Source: Alphaproteobacteria bacterium
Lineage (GTDB): Bacteria > Pseudomonadota > Alphaproteobacteria > Micavibrionales > UBA2020
Direction: 5' to 3'
DNA length: 64,000 bases
Assembly: GCA_016794125.1 (NCBI GenBank)
Contig: JAEUKT010000004.1
Coordinates: 685,599 to 749,598, forward strand
Positions 45,454 through 53,352 of this stretch are shown piece after piece. The notes below the pieces were generated by a model that did no database searches, was not told the origin of the DNA, and saw only the letters and a program-made list of their open reading frames with translations. The position numbers and the translations under genes were made by a program. Within the stretch, counting starts at the first letter, position 1; every line of letters begins with the position of its first letter.

Positions 45454-46224
45454 TCAGATTTTCGGGGCTTTGGGCGCTTTTGCGGCTTTTTTCGGGGCTT
45501 CGAACACGATGTTCTGGTTTGCGGCCTCGAAAGCCACGCCCAGGAAACCGGCCTCGGTCAGCGTCTTTTGGCTGTCGAGGTCGAGCAGGGGGACTTTCAC
45601 AACCGCAGCCGCGCTGTTGAACGCGCCCGTCAGCCGCTTTTCCATCAGGGGGGCGACTTCGGCATACATGTTGTAAAGGTCGGTGCCGTCGGATTTGTCG
45701 CAGCCAAGGCTGTGAATGCCGAGGCCTTCTTTCATGAAAACTGTCCAGCTGAAGAAGTTTTCGGTGGTCACTTCGGCCAGCGCGTGTTTCCGGCCCTGCG
45801 CATTGGCGACTGCCAGCCATTCATCGACCATGAAGGTCATCAGTTTATTGCCCCGGTAATCGGGATGCACGATGACACCCTGCAGCACGGTCACTTCCTC
45901 GGGTTTGGCATCCAGCGCCATGTCGGTCATGCCGGATTTGGGCTGCGCGGCTGTCGGGTGCAGGATCACGCTCTGCGCGACCAGCTTGCCTTCGGATACG
46001 ATGCCCAGAACGATATTGCCGTTGGCGAAATGGTTTTCGAAAAACGACTTGTCCTTGCGCAGCAGGAAATTCTGCTCGTCGGCTGTCAGGCTGTCGAACA
46101 CCTCGTCCTGCAGTTTCAGGATCTGGGGAATATCGGACGGGGCGAGGGTGATGATTTCGTAAGAAGCGCCCGTTTTCTTCAGGCTGCCGGTTTTCAGGAT
46201 TTTGTTGTTGTCGTTGGTGGTCAT
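45454..46224 (-). CDS. GNAT family acetyltransferase
   Basis: A 256-residue protein with a GNAT core: VLQGVIVHPDYRGNKLMTFMVDEW contains the acetyl-CoA pyrophosphate-binding segment (split here: VHPDYRGNKLM), and WTVFMKEGLGI is the C-terminal strand-helix. The N-terminus (MTTNDNNKILKTGSL) is polar; the C-terminus ends in a Lys/Ala/Pro-rich tail. Substrate unknown. GAAG lies just before ATG. A structured, possibly separate RNA is encoded immediately upstream on the same strand. Confidence 0.85.
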   Translation of the reverse strand: MTTNDNNKILKTGSLKKTGASYEIITLAPSDIPQILKLQDEVFDSLTADEQNFLLRKDKSFFENHFANGNIVLGIVSEGKLVAQSVILHPTAAQPKSGMTDMALDAKPEEVTVLQGVIVHPDYRGNKLMTFMVDEWLAVANAQGRKHALAEVTTENFFSWTVFMKEGLGIHSLGCDKSDGTDLYNMYAEVAPLMEKRLTGAFNSAAAVVKVPLLDLDSQKTLTEAGFLGVAFEAANQNIVFEAPKKAAKAPKAPKI

Positions 46225-46244
46225 CTTCAGGCTACTCCAAAAAT

Positions 46245-46397
46245 GAATGCGGTCGAACGGCGCCCCGCAGGGTGTCGTGATATTCAGGTTGTTTGGAGGT
46301 TTGCCCGTTTAAGCCACGAGGAAGGCTCCAGCCGCTGTCAGCGGCTGATACGTCGGTCGCGGGCCTGCGCACCGCAAAGCGCGGAGGGGTATGCGTA
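46245..46397 (-). ncRNA. 6S-like structured RNA candidate
   Basis: The minus strand upstream of the GNAT gene carries a good promoter (46404-46432) and then about 150 bases with strong pairing potential: GTGCGCAGGCCCGCGACC early in the transcript and ACACCCTGCGGGGCGCC near its end resemble the 5' and 3' strands of the 6S RNA closing stem, with CAGCCGCTG-ACAGCGGCTG as internal hairpin and a GGCTTAAACGGGC-type bubble side. Length fits 6S RNA (about 155-180). It ends near TTCATTTTT at 46241-46249. Alternatively it is only the 5' UTR of the GNAT gene. Confidence 0.4.
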
Positions 46398-46403
46398 GGG
46401 CAG

Positions 46404-46432
46404 ATTATGTGTGGTTGCGATAATCATGACAA
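46404..46432 (-). promoter_or_regulatory. Sigma-70 type promoter of the RNA candidate
   Basis: On the minus strand TTGTCA, a 17-base spacer, CATAAT. Start of transcription expected near 46397. The other 180 bases up to 46616 are AT-rich and show no gene. Confidence 0.65.
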
Positions 46433-46616
46433 TTACACTATATCGATTCGGGAAATGATGAAATAATTATTTTCCCTGTGTCTTTTTTATCCATATTTAT
46501 CAGTAGTTTCGTCTTTTGCTGGATTTTGCCCTACGCCCATAGCATAGTAACCTCCAGCGCAAATGCCTCGGGCAGGCATACGGCGATTTTGCAAAGTTTT
46601 TCCGGAGATTACCCTG

Positions 46617-47342
46617 ATGAAAAAATACGTCCTTCTCACCGCGCTGGCGCTTGTGATCGCCGCGCCTGCCTATGCGCAGCCGACCAACGAAACCGCCGTG
46701 AAACGCACCCTGACCGCCGTTGAAAAAGCGGCCGTGGAGCAGGGCTTCTCGCCCGCCGGTCCTGGTGCGATGAACAACGATGCAGGCCTTGCGCCCGCAC
46801 CCGAATTCGATGCGGCTCCCGCAGCTCCTGCCGTGACGCAAAAAGTCTATAGCAACACCGATACCGGCGTCAGCGCCGATATGGCACCGCAAGCAGCATC
46901 GCCCGCGCTGTCGCCCGATGTGACACCCGCCGGCGGCAACCGCCCCAGCCTCGTCACCACTGGCGAAAACGGCCTGCCCAAAGGGCTCGTCATGAACGGC
47001 CCCGGCACCGAGGAATACAAGCGCAAGCACCGCGCCAAGAAAAAGAAAGCCAAAAAAGCAGCCGTCGAACAGGCAGCACCCGTTGAAGCCGTCGCCGCAC
47101 CCGAAGTGAAGCCGGAACCCGTTTCCGAACCCGCTCCCTTTGTTGCGCCCGTGGCTGAAGCACCGCCCGCTATGCCCGAACCGACGCCTGTGGCACCGGT
47201 TGAACCGGCTCCCGCACCTGAGGCGGCACCCGCGCCGATGGCAGCGCCCGTGGAACCGGCTCCGGCCCCGGCTGAACTGCAGCCGTCGCCCGGTCCCGAC
47301 CCCCTGGCGGCACCTGCCGATCCCTTCGCGCCTGCACAGTAA
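46617..47342 (+). CDS. Secreted Pro/Ala-rich protein, unknown
   Basis: A 241-residue exported protein: signal peptide 1-20 (cleaved after AYA), a middle part with no known fold, a short very basic stretch EYKRKHRAKKKKAKKAA (about 137-155), and an 85-residue tail of Pro-Ala-Glu-Val repeats (PAPEAAPAPMAAPVEP). The tail resembles TonB-like periplasm-spanning segments; the basic stretch could bind peptidoglycan, LPS or nucleic acid. RBS CCGGAGA. Followed by its own terminator. Confidence 0.7.
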   Translation: MKKYVLLTALALVIAAPAYAQPTNETAVKRTLTAVEKAAVEQGFSPAGPGAMNNDAGLAPAPEFDAAPAAPAVTQKVYSNTDTGVSADMAPQAASPALSPDVTPAGGNRPSLVTTGENGLPKGLVMNGPGTEEYKRKHRAKKKKAKKAAVEQAAPVEAVAAPEVKPEPVSEPAPFVAPVAEAPPAMPEPTPVAPVEPAPAPEAAPAPMAAPVEPAPAPAELQPSPGPDPLAAPADPFAPAQ

Positions 47343-47364
47343 GCGCGTTGAAAAGATAAGGAAA

Positions 47365-47388
47365 AAGCCCGCGCAAGCGGGCTTTTTT
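47365..47388 (+). terminator. Rho-independent terminator
   Basis: AAGCCCGC-GCAA-GCGGGCTT followed by TTTT, 22 bases after the stop of the Pro/Ala-rich protein gene. Confidence 0.9.
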
Positions 47389-47459
47389 CATGCGCGGTTG
47401 CGGGCGCGGAAGGGGAATTTTAAGGCCTTTTCGCTATGATCGAACAATGGAGCTGCCGC

Positions 47460-48038
47460 ATGAATAAATACGCCCTGTTTGCCGTCCTTGCCATTGCCGC
47501 CGCAGCGCCTGACTATGCATTTGCGCAGGGCGAATATGCCGACACGGCAGCCGCGCAGAACTGGCGGCAGAAATGGGCGCAGGAAACAGGCGCGCTGGAT
47601 GCCGCCGCCCGCGAACAATACGAAGCGCTGTCGCCCGAACAAAAGCAGCAGATCAACGACCGCCTGCGCATCGGCCTTGAACGCCAGCGCCAAAAGGCTG
47701 GCGAGACAGGCGAAGCTCACGGCAAAAAAGTCAGCGAAGCCGCAAACCAAATGGCGGGCGATGCATCGCGCGAATTCGAGGAATGGAAACGCGGCGACGG
47801 CGCGAAAGCCACCAAATACGCCGGCAAGGCGAAAGAAGCGCTGGATCAGTTGCAGGACGCGCAAAGCAGCGATGCGTATCACAATCACCAGAAGATGAAT
47901 GATTTTAAATACAAGCACATGGACGAGGCACATGACATCCAGCGTGCCTACAAGGACTACGCCCGCGACCACCCCGCCGTCGATGCCGCCGCCGACAGCG
48001 CGAAGGCATGGTGGGCGAAGCGCAAGGCGGCGCAGTAA
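47460..48038 (+). CDS. Secreted helical protein, unknown
   Basis: A 192-residue exported protein with signal peptide 1-23 (cleaved after AFA). The mature part is highly charged and helical (ALSPEQKQQINDRLRIGLER, REFEEWKRGDGAKATKYAGK), with a His-containing patch SDAYHNHQKMNDFKYKHMDEA that might bind metal. No family recognised. ATG 47460 is taken for the signal peptide; a frame from 47436 is open. Ends against convergent recX. Confidence 0.65.
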   Translation: MNKYALFAVLAIAAAAPDYAFAQGEYADTAAAQNWRQKWAQETGALDAAAREQYEALSPEQKQQINDRLRIGLERQRQKAGETGEAHGKKVSEAANQMAGDASREFEEWKRGDGAKATKYAGKAKEALDQLQDAQSSDAYHNHQKMNDFKYKHMDEAHDIQRAYKDYARDHPAVDAAADSAKAWWAKRKAAQ

Positions 48039-48566
48039 TTATTCGTCGTCATCCCCCGAATATTCCAGCGCCGCGCGCGCGATTTCGAAACTGAAACCGG
48101 CGCGCCCCAGCACGGCCATTTCTTTCTGCCTGTCCTTCGGGTCGGTCGCATTGCCCAGTTTTTTGCGCTTCACCAGTTTCAGCGCGGCCTGCAATTCGCT
48201 TTCTTCGTCGTCATGGTGTTCCAGGGCATCCTCGACCGCCGATTTTGGCAGGCCCTTGGCGGCCAGTTTTGCCATGATCGCGTTTTTCGACCGGCCCTGC
48301 CGCCGCAGCGATGTCACACGCGCCTCCGCAAAGCCCTTGTCGTTCAGCAGCCCCGCCGCCACGTAACGGGTCACCAGCGCATCGACCAGCGGGTAAAATT
48401 TCTCCGGGTCGTCCTTGTGGAAATGGCAGGAACGCATGATTTTCCGCCGCATCACGCGCCGGAAATTCTCGGCGCTGGTGGCATACCGCTGCAAATAATA
48501 CAGGGCGGCATTTTCCAAATACTGGGCGCTGATCTTGCGGGGCTGTTTTTGCTTTTTGGCGGTCAC
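48039..48566 (-). CDS. recX: RecX family regulatory protein
   Basis: A 175-residue helical protein of the RecX family, which modulates RecA filaments. Three-helix RecX repeats are visible: YLENAALYYLQRYATSAENF, then VTRYVAAGLLNDKGFAEARV and SKNAIMAKLAAKGLPKSAVE. The C-terminus is acidic (YSGDDDE). recA is not in the window. Divergent from the Hsp33 gene with a 47-base gap that must hold both promoters. Confidence 0.88.
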   Translation of the reverse strand: MTAKKQKQPRKISAQYLENAALYYLQRYATSAENFRRVMRRKIMRSCHFHKDDPEKFYPLVDALVTRYVAAGLLNDKGFAEARVTSLRRQGRSKNAIMAKLAAKGLPKSAVEDALEHHDDEESELQAALKLVKRKKLGNATDPKDRQKEMAVLGRAGFSFEIARAALEYSGDDDE

Positions 48567-48613
48567 GGCTTACTTTATGCTATATTGTGAAGGCGTTAAA
48601 CCGGAAGGGTGCT

Positions 48614-49591
48614 ATGGCTATTCGTATCAAAAAAGACGGCTCGGTTCAATCGGGGTTGGTGGACGATAACGTCGTCCAGCCTTTCCGCCTCGAAAAATCG
48701 AACGTGCGCGGCCGTATGGTGCGCATGGGCGACGTGCTGAAGCAGATCATGGAACAGCACGACTACCCGCCCGCCGTATCCGGTTTGTTGTCGGAGGTGG
48801 TGACCGTCTGCCTGCTGCTGTCGGGCATGATGAAATACGAAGGCATCTTTACGCTGCAGATCAAGGGGTCGGGCCCCATCCGCCTGCTGGTCGCCGATGT
48901 GACCAGCAAGGGCGAAGTGCGCGCCTATGCCGGCTTCGACGAAGCGGCGGTGAAAAAGGCCGCCAAACGCAAAAAAGACCCCGTGCATCACCATTACCAC
49001 CTGCTGGGCAAGAAGGGCTTTATGGCCTTTACCGTCGATCAGGGCGGCAGCGTGAACGACCGTTATCAGGGCATCGTGGAGCTGAAGGGCACGTCGATCA
49101 TGGAGGCCGTGCAGCATTACTTCACCCAGTCCGAACAGATCAAGACATCGTTCAAAATCTCCGTGCATCCGCAAGATACGCATTGGCGCGCGGGCGGCAT
49201 CATGATCCAGCAATTGCCGGATGACGAAGCCGGCAAGGGCGAAGAAGCGGGGAAGGGCGCCGAAACCTCGCTGGAGGACTGGACGCGCGCGGCCATGCTG
49301 CTGCAGACCTGTTCGGACGGCGAAATGCTGTCGCCGGTGCTGGCGACGTCCGATGTGCTGTACCGCCTGTTCCACGAAGACGGCGTGCGAATTTACTCGC
49401 CCACGCATGTGCGCTTCAAATGCCGCTGCTCCGCCGAAAAGGTGGAAAATATCCTGCGCACCATCCCCCGCGCCGAACTTGAGGAGGAATGCGAGAAGAA
49501 CGGCAAAGTGTCGATCAAATGCGAATTCTGCTCGGAAGAATATGTGTACAAGGCCAATCAGCTTGACGCTGTTTATGGAGAAAAAGCATGA
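48614..49591 (+). CDS. hslO: Redox-regulated chaperone Hsp33
   Basis: A 325-residue holdase activated by oxidative unfolding. The N-terminal domain starts DNVVQPFRLEKSNVRGRMVRM; the zinc-binding redox switch at the C-terminus is FKCRCS...IKCEFCSEEY (CxC and CxxC). A lysine/glutamate-rich insertion (DDEAGKGEEAGKGAE) near residue 205 and a second basic insert (KKAAKRKKDPVHHHYH) near 115 are longer than in E. coli (292 residues). ATG 48614 has GGAAGGG upstream. Overlaps the next gene by 4 bases. Confidence 0.94.
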   Translation: MAIRIKKDGSVQSGLVDDNVVQPFRLEKSNVRGRMVRMGDVLKQIMEQHDYPPAVSGLLSEVVTVCLLLSGMMKYEGIFTLQIKGSGPIRLLVADVTSKGEVRAYAGFDEAAVKKAAKRKKDPVHHHYHLLGKKGFMAFTVDQGGSVNDRYQGIVELKGTSIMEAVQHYFTQSEQIKTSFKISVHPQDTHWRAGGIMIQQLPDDEAGKGEEAGKGAETSLEDWTRAAMLLQTCSDGEMLSPVLATSDVLYRLFHEDGVRIYSPTHVRFKCRCSAEKVENILRTIPRAELEEECEKNGKVSIKCEFCSEEYVYKANQLDAVYGEKA

Positions 49592-50169
49592 AAATGAAAT
49601 TTCTGGCGATGTTCGCCGCCGTCCTGATGCTGTCGTCCTGCCAGGGCGCGCCGCCGGAATCGCAGACGCCGGTTTTGATGTTCGATACGCTGCCGCAGAT
49701 CAACATGAATGTCGCGCGCATCGAGATCGTCGATCAATATCAGCCGCCCATGAAGGCGCCGAACGTCGATCATTTGTTCCGCCAGCCGCCCCGCGAAGTC
49801 GCCCGCCGTGTGATTGAAAAACAGCTGGTCGCCAACGGGTCGAACCACACCCTGCGCGTGATCATCGAGGACGCGTCGGTCGTGAAAAAAGACCTGCCCG
49901 TGCAAGATGGCTTCACCGGTTTCTTTACCAATGAACAATCCGAAGAATACGCGGCGCGCGTGTCGCTGAAATTCCAACTGGTCGCCGATGACACCCCCGA
50001 CCGCGTCGTCGCCGACGCCTTCGTCCTGTCGGAACGCACGCAAACCCTGCTGGAAGACTCATCCCCCGCTGAACGCGATATGGCGTTCTTCACGCTGGAT
50101 GAAAACATCATGCAGGACCTGCGCAAAGGGATCGAAAGCAGCGTGAAGCGGACGTTTGGGTGGAATTAG
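49588..50169 (+). CDS. Putative outer-membrane-associated lipoprotein
   Basis: A 193-residue protein with a lipoprotein signal (MKMKFLAMFAAVLMLSSC, lipobox LSSC, Cys18). The mature part resembles small ABC-associated or envelope lipoproteins but no family is recognised; VARIEIVDQYQPPMKAPNVDH and REVARRVIEKQLVANG are its clearest blocks. Its ATG overlaps the hslO stop, so it is translated after Hsp33. Overlaps the convergent trkH end by 4 bases. Confidence 0.75.
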   Translation: MKMKFLAMFAAVLMLSSCQGAPPESQTPVLMFDTLPQINMNVARIEIVDQYQPPMKAPNVDHLFRQPPREVARRVIEKQLVANGSNHTLRVIIEDASVVKKDLPVQDGFTGFFTNEQSEEYAARVSLKFQLVADDTPDRVVADAFVLSERTQTLLEDSSPAERDMAFFTLDENIMQDLRKGIESSVKRTFGWN

Positions 50170-51608
50170 CCCTTCCAGAACCGCGGCATCAGCACGACCA
50201 GCAGGGTCAGGAATTCGATACGCCCGAACAGCATGGCGAAGGACATCACCCAGATCGATGATGACGGCAGGTTGGCGAAGTTGCCGGAGGGGCCGATCAG
50301 GTCGCCGGTGCCGACGCCGGTGTTGGAAATGGCCGAAATCGCGCCGGAGAAGGCGGTTTCGAAATCAAGCCCGGTCAGCTGCAGCGCCACGCCGATCACC
50401 AGCCACGACATGATGAAGATGAAAAAGAAACCGGCAACGGCGGATTGCACCGACGGCTCGACCAGTTTGCCGTTATAGCGCACCTGAAACACGCCATGCG
50501 GCGTGATCAGTTTCGACAATTGCTGTTTCAGCATCAGGAACAAAATCTGCAAACGGAAGATCTTGATGCCGCCCGCGGTCGAGCCGGAGCAGCTGCCCAT
50601 GAAGATGGAGATAAACGCGATACCGACCGCGAAATGCCCCCAGTCGCTGTGGTCGCCGTTCACGAAGCCGGTGGTGGTGATATAGGACACGGTCAGGAAC
50701 AGCGCGTTGCGGAACGCCTCGATGCCCTGCATCTTGTCGGTATGGATCAGCCACCATGTGCAGGTGACGGTCATCAGCGCGATGATCGCAAAGAAGGTGC
50801 GCACCTGGCTGTCCTGCCAGATCGCGCCGCGGTCGCCGCGCAGGAAGCGCAGGTAGAGCACGAAGGGGATGCCCCCCATGATCATGAAGCTGACAAGGAT
50901 CAGCTCGATAATCGGGCTGTTGAACCACGCGACCGCCGAGTCATGGGTCGAAATGCCGCCGGTCGAAATCGCGGCCATGGCATGGCAGATGGCATCGAAC
51001 GGCGTCATGCCCGCCGCATAGAGGAAAATGCCGCACAGGGTTGTCAGCGCCGTGTAAATCAGGCACAGGAACGCCGCCATTTGCGAGGCCGATGGCATGA
51101 CCTTTTCGATCTGGAAGCTTTGGGTCTTGAAGATCTGCATGCCCGAAATCTGCAAAAGCGGAAAGACGGCCAGCGCGATGATCAGGAACCCGATACCGCC
51201 GATCCACAGCAGCATAAAGCGCCATAAAATGATCCCGCGCGGCAGCGCGTCGAGGCCGGTGATGGCGGTGGAACCCGTGGTGGTGATCGCCGACATCGCT
51301 TCGAAAAACCCGCCGGTGAAGTTCATTTCCGCCTGCGAAAACACGAAGGGCAGCGCGCCGAAGCTGGCCATGAACACCCAGCCGAAGGTGGTCAGCAGGA
51401 ATGTTTCCCGCAGCGAGATTTTAAATCCCTGCTGCCGGTTCATCAGCACCAGCGCAAGCCCGATGAAGGCCGTGACGGCCTGTGCGCTGGCGAAAACCTG
51501 CCAGTCGTGGCTGTTATCCGCGAGATCGACCAGGATCGGCGCGATCATCGCCGCCGCGAGGACGAGGAGCAGGATGCCGTTGACGTAAAAGACGGGGCGG
51601 AAATTCAT
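50166..51608 (-). CDS. trkH: Trk/Ktr potassium uptake transporter TrkH
   Basis: A 480-residue membrane protein with about ten helices and four pore loops: AITTTGSTAITG, AISTGGISTHD, TTTGFVNGDHSDW and AISNTGVGTGD. The central glycines form the K+ filter of Trk/Ktr channels, which work with the cytoplasmic gating subunit TrkA (not in the window). Lies 4 bases downstream of apaG on the same strand, so probably co-transcribed. Confidence 0.95.
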   Translation of the reverse strand: MNFRPVFYVNGILLLVLAAAMIAPILVDLADNSHDWQVFASAQAVTAFIGLALVLMNRQQGFKISLRETFLLTTFGWVFMASFGALPFVFSQAEMNFTGGFFEAMSAITTTGSTAITGLDALPRGIILWRFMLLWIGGIGFLIIALAVFPLLQISGMQIFKTQSFQIEKVMPSASQMAAFLCLIYTALTTLCGIFLYAAGMTPFDAICHAMAAISTGGISTHDSAVAWFNSPIIELILVSFMIMGGIPFVLYLRFLRGDRGAIWQDSQVRTFFAIIALMTVTCTWWLIHTDKMQGIEAFRNALFLTVSYITTTGFVNGDHSDWGHFAVGIAFISIFMGSCSGSTAGGIKIFRLQILFLMLKQQLSKLITPHGVFQVRYNGKLVEPSVQSAVAGFFFIFIMSWLVIGVALQLTGLDFETAFSGAISAISNTGVGTGDLIGPSGNFANLPSSSIWVMSFAMLFGRIEFLTLLVVLMPRFWKG

Positions 51609-51612
51609 GACG

Positions 51613-52002
51613 TTAATTCACCTGCCGCCGGCCGCCGGGGCTGTCGAGGGAGAAGGCGGGGATCGCGACGTCGAACATGCCGTTCGGCCCCTCCATCGCA
51701 TAGCTGCCTTGCATGATGCCCGACGGAGTAGAGAGCGGTGTGCCGCTGGTGTATTCGAAACTCTGCCCCGGTTTCAGCACGGGTTCTTCGCCCACCACGC
51801 CGGGGCCGCGCACTTCCTGCGTGCGGCCGTATGCGTCGGTGATCTTCCAATGGCGCGTGCGCAGCTGCACGGTGTCGTTGCCGTTATTTTGAATGCGCAC
51901 GGTGTATGACCAGACCCAGATGTTTTCATCGGGCTTCGATTCATGGTCGAGATAGGCGGGTACGACCGATACCGTCACATTGCTGGTGGTGGTTGTGTAC
52001 AT
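51613..52002 (-). CDS. apaG: ApaG domain protein
   Basis: A 129-residue beta-sandwich protein of the ApaG family (linked in enterobacteria to Co2+/Mg2+ resistance). The signature YTVRIQNNGNDTVQLRTRHW and VRGPGVVGEEPVLKPGQ and the GSYAM block with PAFSL near the end are present; length matches (about 125). Upstream of trkH, so an ion-homeostasis context is plausible. Confidence 0.95.
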   Translation of the reverse strand: MYTTTTSNVTVSVVPAYLDHESKPDENIWVWSYTVRIQNNGNDTVQLRTRHWKITDAYGRTQEVRGPGVVGEEPVLKPGQSFEYTSGTPLSTPSGIMQGSYAMEGPNGMFDVAIPAFSLDSPGGRRQVN

Positions 52003-52067
52003 GGGCGGATATTACGCCTGTTCACGAAAAAAGCAAAAGGAAAGGGGAAGAGGGCAGAAAGGCGCAC

Positions 52068-52100
52068 AAAAAGAAACCGGCCAGTTGCCCGGCCGGTTTC
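52068..52100 (-). terminator. Rho-independent terminator of the OmpA lipoprotein gene
   Basis: GAAACCGGCC and GGCCGGTTTC pair; on the minus strand the hairpin is followed by TTTTTG. It lies 27 bases after the stop at 52127. Confidence 0.88.
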
Positions 52101-52126
52101 CTTTATCCGTTTCGCTTTAACGAAGA

Positions 52127-53011
52127 TTACTCGAGGGTAATCTGCGCGCGGCGGTTTGCCGGTTCGCGGACGTTGTCTGCCGTTTTCACGAGCAGGTCGC
52201 TTTCGCCGCGGGATTCGACGCGCACCATGTCAGCGGGGATGCCGCGGGAGACAAGACCGTCACGCACAGCGTTCGCGCGCTGCAGCGACAGGCGGTCGTT
52301 GTATTTGGTTGTGCCCGAGCTGTCGGTGTGGCCGATGATGGTCAGGCCGTGCACGTCCTTGCGGTTCTTGATTTCCTGCGCAACAGCGTCCAGCACGTCG
52401 TTCGCGCCGGCGGAGATGTTGTGCTTGTCCCAATCGAAGAACACGATGAACATGGCTTGTTCAACGGGGGTGGGGGCACCCGGTTCTTCGGCCGCGACGA
52501 TCGGGGCGGGTTCAGGCTGCACGGCGATAACCGATTGCAGGTCCTTCAGAGCAGCCCAGAAAGCGGCTTTGCAGGGAACGTCTTTGTTCCAGTCTTCTTC
52601 TTGCTGTTCAGCCCAGCAGTCAAAGCGGGCTTGTGCAACGGCTGCCTTGTCGGAAGCCAGCTCGCGGCCGCCGTTTTCAAGCGCGTCGACGAGGTCGGCG
52701 CGGCCTTTGCTCATTTCAACGATGTTCTTGTCGGACAGATCCCAGTCGTCCAGCGTTTCGGGCATCACGACAACGCCGCTTGCAGCCGCGAGGCCTTTGC
52801 GTGCGAAGTGGATGGCATCTGCGTAATCGAGCGCCTTGTGCTGGCGGCCGTTTGCGTAGTCGCGGTATTCAGCCGCGAGGCGTTTCGTGAAGGGCGAACC
52901 CGTCGCTTCCGCCTTGTTCAGCGCCTGAACGGTCGAGTTGCTGCTAGCGCCTGTGCAGGCGGCAACGGCAAGCACCAGAGAGACGGCGCAAAGCCTGGTA
53001 AGCATCTTCAT
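52127..53011 (-). CDS. OmpA-family lipoprotein
   Basis: A 294-residue lipoprotein: signal peptide with lipobox LAVAAC (Cys19), an N-terminal helical domain (about 25-165) with DCWAEQQEEDW and a second cysteine pair partner in VPCKAAFW, a short Pro linker, and an OmpA-C peptidoglycan-binding domain (FFDWDKHNISAGA, GHTDSSGTTKYNDRLSLQRA). The layout is that of Pal-like or Opr-type anchors found in alphaproteobacteria, but larger than Pal itself. Monocistronic, with its own terminator. Confidence 0.92.
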   Translation of the reverse strand: MKMLTRLCAVSLVLAVAACTGASSNSTVQALNKAEATGSPFTKRLAAEYRDYANGRQHKALDYADAIHFARKGLAAASGVVVMPETLDDWDLSDKNIVEMSKGRADLVDALENGGRELASDKAAVAQARFDCWAEQQEEDWNKDVPCKAAFWAALKDLQSVIAVQPEPAPIVAAEEPGAPTPVEQAMFIVFFDWDKHNISAGANDVLDAVAQEIKNRKDVHGLTIIGHTDSSGTTKYNDRLSLQRANAVRDGLVSRGIPADMVRVESRGESDLLVKTADNVREPANRRAQITLE

Positions 53012-53208
53012 AAGAACTACTCCATTAAAGTATAAAATTTGTCCGCCGGCGAACGCATCACTTTTGGTTTGTTTTTCAAATGGATGCCTTGTCCGAGTTA
53101 CTCTACTTATCGTGTTAAGGGCATGTTTGTAAAGAGGTTTTCAGGACACAAAAAGGGATTCTTTAGTTCACATAAGTATCACCTACCGCGCTCCGCGCGC
53201 GCAAAAAC

Positions 53209-53238
53209 TTGTTAAACCTGCAAAATATGCTTTATATA
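53209..53238 (+). promoter_or_regulatory. tRNA-Gly promoter
   Basis: TTGTTA (53209-53214), 18 bases, TATATA (53233-53238), ending 9 bases before the tRNA. The rest of the gap from 53012 shows no gene. Confidence 0.6.
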
Positions 53239-53247
53239 TGCGGATAT

Positions 53248-53322
53248 GCGGGTGTAGCTCAGTGGTAGAGCATTTGCTTCCCAAGCAAAAAGTCGCGGGT
53301 TCAAATCCCGTCGCCCGCTCCA
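53248..53322 (+). tRNA. tRNA-Gly (anticodon CCC)
   Basis: A full cloverleaf can be folded: acceptor GCGGGTG with CGCCCGC (one T-G pair), D arm GCTC-AGTGGTA-GAGC, anticodon arm TTTGC-TTCCCAA-GCAAA with anticodon CCC, T arm GCGGG-TTCAAAT-CCCGT, discriminator T and an encoded CCA. Confidence 0.97.
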
Positions 53323-53352
53323 AACTCTTCGCGCGGGTTGAATATTCATAAT

